Shown in pieces: positions 56,600-64,000 of a stretch of 64,000 nucleotides of DNA. The notes under the pieces were generated by a model, which saw nothing but the letters and a program-made list of their open reading frames with translations, searched no databases and was not told the DNA's origin. Location: assembly GCA_963693315.1 (NCBI GenBank), contig OY856187.1, forward strand, positions 48,644,201-48,708,200, given 5' to 3'. Made by a program: the position numbers and the translations under genes. Numbering within the stretch: the stretch's first letter is position 1; each line of letters opens with the position of its first letter. The DNA is from Diogma glabrata. Lineage: Eukaryota; Arthropoda; Insecta; Diptera; Cylindrotomidae.

Positions 56600-56880
56600 A
56601 TTACTGTTTGTTGGTAGCATACAAATTTCGTTGATTAATCAATTATGATGACACTTTGACAAAATATGGAGCTTTGAATAACAAAGAACTGATTAGTTTT
56701 ACGATGTTAGGGTTAGTGGTGGGGAGCCACCAGAGCATCAGTTTATTTGAGTCTTCAATAACAACAGTTCTTAAAAATTGATTTGGATTAGACCTGGTAA
56801 ATATGTTTAGAGCATAATTTGTAACAGTTGTGCAATCCAATTTCAGGGTTGTCACTTGCGGTAAAAAATTTTTGCTGTCG
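56600..56880 (-). repeat. Second minus-strand copy of the 36.6-37.9 kb repeat family
   Basis: On the minus strand: GATTGCACAACTGTTACAAATTATGCTC, AATCCAAATCAATTTTTAAG, TGTTGTTATTGAAGACTC, CTCCCCACCACTAACC, AAACTAATCAGTTCTTTG, CAAAGTGTCATCATAATTGA. It keeps the block order of the units at 36600-37440 but is strongly diverged. Confidence 0.6.
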
Positions 56881-58450
56881 TATTTGTGCCTATAATTTTT
56901 ATTGATGACTTAATACTTCCTTAACCAAATTTGTTCCATCATTATATGCCAAATTCGTGTTTGTTCTTTTTGGTCAAAACATAATTAACTCCAGCACTCT
57001 TTCTTAAAATAATCATCTTTAAATAATTTTCTATTTATTATTTATTCAAACAAATATGTTATTCATCATTTTCAAAAATTTTATGCATTCATTCAACCGT
57101 AATTTAAAAATTTTTCACCTGAAATCACTTTGTAGAAAATAATCAAAATAGTAAATATACATTTCCTTTGATTTCAATTTCAACTTTCATTTCAGTTCGG
57201 TTTACTTGGTTTAATTCCAATAAAATTGTATATGTACAACAAAAAATAAAATTTTCTTCACAAATTCATTTATTTAATTTACTTGAAATAAATAAACCAA
57301 ACAACAACAAGCACCTGAGAATTATTTGTAACACTATAGTTATTATTATCATCAAGACTATATCATGATAAGAGTATTGGTATAATGTATAAAAAAGTAG
57401 AACAACAGAAAAAAGTAAATCGATAGAAAATTTCGCTTTAATGTTTTCCAATTAACCTAATTTCATTATCTCTTGAACTCCCAACCGTACTAATATCAAC
57501 AACACAACAAAAAAAACAAATGTACTATTGTAACTGAAACTGAGTTGCAAAAAAAAGAAAATCTAATGTGGAAATGTAACTGAAGGGTATTAAACCGTAA
57601 CCACTTTGTTGTGGTTTGCAAGGTGGACATTGTAAATGTGAATAATTTGTTTAGGTTGCTTAGATTATGGGATTAGAAAAAGTGGTTTTTGTAATCAAAT
57701 AGATACATAATGGATAAAAAAGGACAGCTATTCTAAAATTGGTTTTTCATGTCTTTGGGATATTCTTTTGAAATGTTTTAGTGTAATTGTTTTGAAATTT
57801 AGCAAATGTAAAACCTGTTGGGAGATTAGAAAATATCTTAAACCTTAAAAACAGTAATATATATATATAGGACGATTGATATCAAACCTTGTAATCAAGT
57901 AAGTATCTTGTTTCACCATCAAATAACGGCGGTTCTAGCATCCTAATTATAAGCATGAAAATTTAAATGATGACATCGGTTGTTGTTGGAATAATAAAGG
58001 TTGTGCAAAAGCTTTGGTTGCGTAAGGAAAAACTAAATAAGAACCTAAACTCCAAAAAGAAAAATAACCCCAATTCTTATGTTTAATCTTCTATATATTA
58101 TCAATATCGAGAAAAAAAACTCCTCTGTTTGTCTTCATTTATTTTGAAACCAGGAAAAACAGGATTATCATCATTTTAATTTTCTTAAGACAAGACAAAT
58201 ATCTTTAAAAACACAAACAGAATATGAAATGATAACACATTTTTTTAACTTAAAAAAAAACTCACATATCGTTCAACAAGAAGCTACTTGGAAATGAGTT
58301 TTAGGATTTAATATTTAATTTATTCTATTTAATCCTTTTGTTTTTGTATTATTATGTTTTGGAGAATAACGAAATGTGTTTTGGGTTTAAACAATTTATT
58401 GAATATTTGTATTAATTTAAATGATAATGAAATAGCTATTTATGTACCTA
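56881..58450. other. AT-rich DNA without recognised gene
   Basis: No coding homology on either strand. Small frames near 57168-57368 and 57266-57451 overlap on opposite strands and lack support. Confidence 0.5.
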
Positions 58451-58555
58451 GGGCGTTATGTAGGTTATTGCGCCCGGAAAGCGACGTAATCTAGCCCGAG
58501 GGCCTCTGGCCCGAGGGATGGATGTCGCTTGATGGGCGTAATACCCAGTAACGCC
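58451..58555. repeat. GC-rich fold-back repeat
   Basis: GGGCGTTATGTAGGTTATTGCGCCC and CGGAAAGCGACG at the left are mirrored as CGTCGCTT-like and GGGCGTAATACCCAGTAACGCC at the right, around a palindromic core GCCCGAGGGCCTCTGGCCCGAGGG. It contrasts sharply with AT-rich flanks. A related shorter inverted repeat, GGGCGTTATAAATT...CATAACGCCCC, lies at 58957-58994, so 58451-58994 may be one element with inverted ends. Confidence 0.6.
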
Positions 58556-60090
58556 AGTGGTGCATACAAGATTTTATGCTTCACTTAATAAGCTAAAAAC
58601 GAAGAAAGAATTTAATTTGTTAATCTATATTGATATGCAAACATATACAAATGTATCGTAGTATGCCAAGAAAATAACTATTTTGAAGTTTAAAATAAAT
58701 ATTTGTTGTTTGAACGTTGCTATGTAAACAAATTCTCCTAAATTTTGTAGCGTATGACAAAAACATTGTTTGACGTTTAAAATAATTTGATAGTTTTGGA
58801 AAACTATATGAACAATTAATAACTAAAATGTTGCTAAACATTTTTAAGCAAATGCCAAAATCTTTTACTGGCTTAAATTGAATAAGAATTATTTACATTG
58901 TGTAGACAAAAGCACAGTAAAAGTAGTTTTATTTTGTTTTTTAGCGTCTTAATAGCGGGCGTTATAAATTCATAATGCCCTCTCATAACGCCCCGGTTTT
59001 TATGAATATGTTTATATATTGCGTATCCTAGACATTATAACAACTTTATATCATTGTGAAGCATAAAGAAATATATGTAATATGGACAATTTATAGAGTT
59101 TGTGTGATCGATTTTATTTTAGGAAAACGGCATTAAATTAATGAAAAAACATTTATGCTAAGTGACAAGGTTTTATGGAAAGTGTTCTGAGTGAATCTAT
59201 CTTCATTTTATATGTTTATGTTTTTAGGGTTCCGTTTTTTATAACGAACCCTATTGGTGAGAGTAAAACAAGTTTTTCACATTAAGTGTGTTCCATTTAC
59301 CCCTTTTTCATTTACGTTTGTACTAAATTTTGTTTTCAAGTTAACCATATCGAAAGGTGGTAAAGCTACATACCAAACTTACGCCTCTATTCAACACCAG
59401 AGTTTTATCAGTTAAGAGAAAAAATTGTAAAATGTTTACCCAAATGTTTATTAAAATTTCAGATTTCAGCCCAAATGTCAAATTTATTTCTTTTTGTTAT
59501 TTGCTTTTGCATGAATCATTTCCAATTTTTAGAAATCTTTCAATGTTTAATTAATTTTAAATTAAAAAAAATAAAAATTTTAATTTTCTCTAACATATAA
59601 TTTTCTGTGTTATTTTTGTTCACATTTTTTAGCAATATTTATTTTATAATTTTTTAAAAATATATATGTATTGTCAAAAACAACGTCGGGAAGTTGTACT
59701 AAGACAAAATTTGGGTTGTAGTCTTAGAAAAATAGTCTAAGTCACCTCACATTATTGCCGTTCCATTTAAAATTTGGTTCGGGTAGCAAGTTTACCTAAA
59801 AGGAACGCAGGTATTATATCGATTATCTCGTAAAATATAAATGCTTTGGACCTGAAATTTGAGGTGCATATAAACCCAACCTGTCCAAATAAGATGACAG
59901 TTACAAATGAAACTAAACTTGTTATCGTTTGGTTTACAGGGGTACGATGTGAGATCTTTGTGAAAATTCCTTTTTTTATATATTCAAGTAGGGCGTCATA
60001 TGAAAGGACTTCATTTCAGTAATCCTTTAAATTTATTTTGGAATTTTACACCTCACCATTTTTTGTATAATTTTGAATAATGACTTTTTC
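58556..60090. other. AT-rich DNA, dispersed repeat end at 59226-59265
   Basis: No gene recognised. AGGGTTCCGTTTTTTATAAC and CCCTATTGGTGAGAG (59226-59265) match, in opposite orientation, the motif at 51886-51950. Confidence 0.45.
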
Positions 60091-60540
60091 TTCGTGTTTT
60101 CTTTTTTAAGTTTGAAAAAGAAGATCTTTTACAGTCGAATTTTACATAAATGAAATTAACGTTCGTTCCTCGCCTATAACTATTTAAGTTTTGATTTTAC
60201 GAAAAAGATATAGATAAAAAAAAAATACACCGACCGACCGAAAAAAAATGTTTAAGCTGAAAAATTAAGATCTTCTATAGTCGAATTTTAAAGATTTAAC
60301 TAATATCGTTCGTTGTTCGCCTATAACTATATATTTCAGTTTCGATTTTACAAAAAAAATTAGTTTAAAAATAGTTGTAGCTCTTGAAAAAATACATCGA
60401 TTTTCTCCTTTGTTTAGGCAAGCTTTTAAAAAGATTTTTTAATCTTAAAAATTAAGATCAAATTTTACAGAAATAACATTAAAGTTCGTTCGTTAACTAT
60501 TTCAGTTTCGATTTTATTCAAAAAAGTCCAAGCGGCACGA
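60090..60540 (+). repeat. Left arm of an inverted repeat around a satellite block
   Basis: Contains repeated modules such as AAGATCTTCTATAGTCGAATTTTA, ATATCGTTCGTTGTTCGCC, TATAACTAT, TTTCGATTTTACAAAAAA and TACATCGATTTTCTCCTTT. The same modules occur in reverse complement at 62380-62600 and partly direct at 62010-62060. Several module copies occur within this arm (near 60120, 60275, 60455). Confidence 0.55.
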
Positions 60541-60852
60541 ATATCCGCTAGAAATAGGTAGATTTCGAGATCAGACAGTTTTGTGTGCCAGTGGAATCTG
60601 ATGTATCAGATTAGTTTAAATAAAACAAACTAAATTCAAACAGATATCGAACAAATTTTAAAAAGATAATTAGCTACCTACAAGCAAAATTATATCTATC
60701 CAATTTTGCAACAAACAAATATCAAATCTACCACAGAACATGTGTGTGACAATTTATGAGACAAACCTACTCTATATCATATGTCGTGCAATTACTGCAA
60801 AATATCAAAATAGTTTATTTCTAAAAAAAAAAAACTAAAGTTTATTTCTAAG

Positions 60853-61760
60853 AAACGGATTAAAATGTTTCCACAGATTCTAAATTTATGAAGATTTTAA
60901 AAATATTAGTATCCAAACGGCCGTTATAACGGATTAAAAAAACTACTTTTTTTTCTAGTATAAAGCCTATAGTTCCTTAACCATGTGTCAGATTTTTCTG
61001 ATTTACGAACTTGTCCAAGATATTAATAAAACACACATTATTAAGAAAGGTTTTTTGATCTGGCTCCACAAATGCAACCGTGAGAGCGCCGGTTGATTCA
61101 AACGCATTTTGTGTAGCTTGTAAAGCTTTGTTGTTGGAGCCGCTCACTCAGAAACCTCCAGCTGCAGAGGTCTTTTTTTTGAAAGAAACTGATTAAAAAG
61201 GTTTCAAAAATTTTAAATTTATAAAGTTTTTAAAAATATTAGAATCCAAACGGCCGTTATAACGGATCTAAAAAACAGAGTTTTTTTCTAGTATAAAGCT
61301 TCTAGTTTCTTAACCATGCGTTGGATTGGGCTGATTTACGAACTCGTCCAAGATATTAATAAAACGCACATTTTTAAAAAAGGTTTTTTGATCTGGCCTT
61401 ATAAATGCGACCGTGAGAGTGCTGGTTGTTTTAAAAAAAAAATTTTTTTACAAACTTTTTGTTGAAGCCGCTCACTCAGAAACCTTTAACTGGAGAGATC
61501 TATTTTTAAAACAAATTGATAAAAAAAATTCCAAAGATTCTAAATTTGTTAAATTTTTTGAAATATTAGTATCCCAACGGCCGTTATAACGGTTTAAAAA
61601 AATCAATATTTTTCAGAAAAAAGCCTCTAGTTTCTTAACCACGTGTCGGATTTTGCTGATTCACGAACTTGTCCAAGATATTGTTAGAACACACAAGTAC
61701 AGAAAATTTTTTTGATCTAGCTCAACAAATGCGACCGTGAGAGTGCCGGTCGTTTTCGTT
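60853..61760 (+). repeat. Tandem repeat, unit about 330 bp, three copies
   Basis: The landmark CGGCCGTTATAACGG begins at 60918, 61251 and 61578 (spacings 333 and 327). Each unit continues with TTCTAGTATAAAGCCT, TTAACCATGTGTC, CTGATTTACGAACTTGTCC, AAGATATTAATAAAAC, TTTTTTGATCTGGCTC, AAATGCGACCGTGAGAG and GCCGCTCACTCAGAAACC. The last unit is truncated. CCGTTATAACGG is a perfect 12-bp palindrome. No coding frame is conserved. Confidence 0.88.
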
Positions 61761-61772
61761 ATATCTCATTTC

Positions 61773-61777
<5 letters not shown>

Positions 61778-61870
<93 letters not shown>

Positions 61871-61872
61871 CA
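61778..61872. repeat. TA dinucleotide microsatellite
   Basis: An almost uninterrupted (TA)n run of about 95 bp follows the last 330-bp unit. Its true length may be misassembled. Confidence 0.95.
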
Positions 61873-62009
61873 TTTTTTTTTTTTGTTTTTTTGTCTCCGC
61901 TTATCATATATAGTCGTTTGGTACAAAAATTTTTCCGAAATTCCGAGATGAAGCCCATTGCAATAAGTAGATTTTTATATGAAATCTACCTAAAAATTAT
62001 GCAGATAAA

Positions 62010-62660
62010 CTTGTAGATCTTGAAGAAATACATCGATTTTCTTCCTTTTTTTAAGCAAAAAAATTTTTTTAAGCCTAAATTTGTTGTCAAATTTTACAGA
62101 AATAACAAATTTTACAGAATTAAAATAATAATAATTGTAATGTCTACAACACATTTTATTAAAAAAAATTTAAATCATAAACCGAGAACAAAAAAAGAAA
62201 TTTGTTTATCAATATTTTTAATAAGCTTTTTGACATTATATTACAATATTAAATAATTATGTATAATATATTAAATTGTATTATTGTATTATATATAAAA
62301 ACGATCATTTTAAAATTCTAGGAAATATTTTTTAATTCGATGAAAATTCGTTATTTCTGTATATAATCAACCTTAAATTTCATAATTTGTCTTGTAAAAT
62401 CAAAACTTAAATAGTTATAAGCGAAAAACGAACGATATTAGTTATATCTGTAAAATTCGACTAAAATGATCTTACATTTTAAGCTTAAAAATTTATTTTT
62501 GCCTAAACACAAAAATTACAGTCGATGTATTTTTTCATTATCTATAACTTTTACTTGAACAACTTTTTCGTAAAATCAAAACTGAAAGAGTTATATGCGA
62601 AAAACTGATTGTAGCTAATGTTTTTTGCCCCTTGAACAGAAAAAATAAAATAGCGAGTGG
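62010..62660 (-). repeat. Right arm of the inverted repeat
   Basis: On the plus strand GTAAAATCAAAACTTAAATAG, TTATAAGCGAAAAACGAACG, ATATTAGTTATATCTGTAAA and ATTCGACTAAAATGATCTTA are the reverse complement of modules in the left arm (60090-60540). The open frame at 62020-62256 is a by-product of AT-rich sequence. Confidence 0.5.
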
Positions 62661-64000
62661 TAAATTTTTTTTTAAAATCCTTACAAAATTCACTGAAAAA
62701 ATTCAGACCATAAACAACCTAATCCGCTTCAAGGTTATGAAAATTAAAATAAAGCATTTTTTGTGGGACACCCTAGTCATACGAAGAAGCACTTTATTTA
62801 AGAAACATTACATCTTTTTTAGAATTTAGCAATGCAAAGTTTTTGTGTTATATTAAAAAAAATATTTTTAGTATGCAGCCGTACCCCCCTAAATTTCAAC
62901 ACTTGATTGACCGATAAAAAAATCAAATTTAAACCATTTACAAGCTGGTGTAATTGAATTTTTCTTGAGTTACCGTAAACAGCTATGGATAAGATTTAAC
63001 CTGAAACAATATTTTTGGTGTGATTTTTGATCAATGTATATAATATGTGATTGTAATTTACAATTGACATTTACGATTAAACATTTAATTCATTTACAAC
63101 ACAACTTTTTGTCAATTATTTATGATATTGTTTAATTCCTAAAATAGGAATATACATATAATATAAAAGTTAATCCCATAAAAAACCAAAAACTCATTTG
63201 CAACACAAAATCTATTATTTCATCATCATAAGAAACAATTCAAATAAACAAACAATACAACAATGTCTTAAATCAATATACAGTTTCATATATCCAAACA
63301 TTTCCATAAACATACCCAAAAATATTCATACTGGAAATTTTCCATAAACTCCCCAAAAGCCTAACTTCAGCATAAAATCCATTATTTCATCATCACATGA
63401 AATAAATTCCAACTAAAACAACTTAGCAACAATGTCTGGATACCATGTGTATCAAAATTTTCTATTAACTACCCAAAACCCAATTTCAGCCATTCCTACA
63501 AACTCAAAGTAAACATGCTATGCAATAATGTCTAAAATGTATACATTTTTCGTACGATATCGAAAACTTTTCATAAATAACTTTAGGTCCAATTCAATTA
63601 ATATTCATCAATAAGCAAATTCCAAAATCAAATTCTTAAAACTCGTTAAACGATATTTTCTCCAAAATTACAACAACCACAAAAACCCGTGCGTGCAACT
63701 TTGTATCAAAAAACTAATGTCAATCAAAAATATTCACAAACTAAATAGAACAAATTCCAAATAATTTCCAATGTAAAACGGAAATTACGAAATTTGATAA
63801 TTAAAGAAACTAAAAAATTAACACAAATATAATAAAATAATTTTGCTTACATGATTAAAAATTACATTCTTTGCTATAAAAAATAGAAATAATTAAAAAT
63901 TTGATTGGTTAGAAAAATTTAGAAGTTTATTATAAAACCCATAAGAAATTCAACGAAAGTGTCAGTCAAAAACACCCCGGTCGACGCGAAAAAGTTTTGG
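62661..64000. other. AT-rich DNA to the window end, no gene recognised
   Basis: No homology was seen. Several blocks share CCATAAACATACCCAAAA / CCATAAACTCCCCAAAAGCC / CTATTAACTACCCAAAACCC (63306, 63350, 63465), a loose repeat of about 120 bp. The last 40 bases (AAACACCCCGGTCGACGCG) are more GC-rich, but nothing can be assigned. Confidence 0.45.

Noticed and set aside
62020..62829. Lys/Phe-rich short frames as genes
   Set aside because: Composition reflects AT-rich repeats, and the frames lie in modules that also occur inverted at 60.1-60.5 kb.

Overview
This 64 kb window is AT-rich eukaryotic DNA, most likely from an insect and probably a dipteran. The basis is the content: two BEL/Pao LTR retrotransposons primed by tRNA-Tyr, one with a baculovirus-F-like envelope reading frame, a CsRn1-like Ty3/gypsy element, Jockey/CR1-group non-LTR elements, a Helitron and many MITE-like repeats. 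The organism call is inference. No convincing host gene was found. Nearly everything recognisable is a transposable element, which suggests a large, repeat-rich, gene-poor genome.

Layout. At 1357-9676 lies a complete but damaged BEL/Pao element (BEL-1): 351-bp LTRs, 5-bp target duplication, broken gag-pol and an env-like frame. From 9682 to 13052 there is diffuse repeat DNA. At 13053-14218 lies a 5'-truncated non-LTR element (minus strand). It abuts a short 28S rRNA fragment (14219-14281) whose continuation is at 32108-32212. That rRNA fragment is split by a minus-strand Ty3/gypsy element with intact gag and pol (14282-20275 and 32016-32107; 415-bp LTRs; 4-bp duplication AGGT). The gypsy 5' LTR is in turn split by a second, coding-intact BEL element (BEL-2, 20276-32010; 5-bp duplication GAATT; one 1736-residue gag-pol frame). 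So at least two insertions are nested inside a ribosomal DNA remnant.

At 32438-36273 lies a decayed Helitron with the 5' TC and 3' hairpin-CTAG ends and the relic of the helicase C-terminus. It carries a LINE-derived deletion element. From 36.6 to 37.9 kb is an irregular tandem repeat whose relatives recur near 52 and 56.7 kb. At 38252-38638 is a MITE with long inverted ends. At 38876-42448 is a full-length non-LTR element (endonuclease plus reverse transcriptase, target duplication 11-12 bp).

At 45090-48617 a 3.5-kb segment is bounded by perfect 20-bp inverted repeats and encloses a spliced minus-strand gene of unknown family. This is the best candidate for an undescribed DNA transposon. 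The rest (48.6-64 kb) holds a tRNA-derived SINE, a gypsy pol relic, fold-back elements, a ~330-bp tandem satellite, a TA microsatellite and long AT-rich stretches with no recognised gene.

The genes do not form a cellular pathway. They are replication and integration modules of separate elements. The nesting gives a relative order: 28S fragment first, then gypsy, then BEL-2. Near-identical LTRs of gypsy and BEL-2 point to recent activity.
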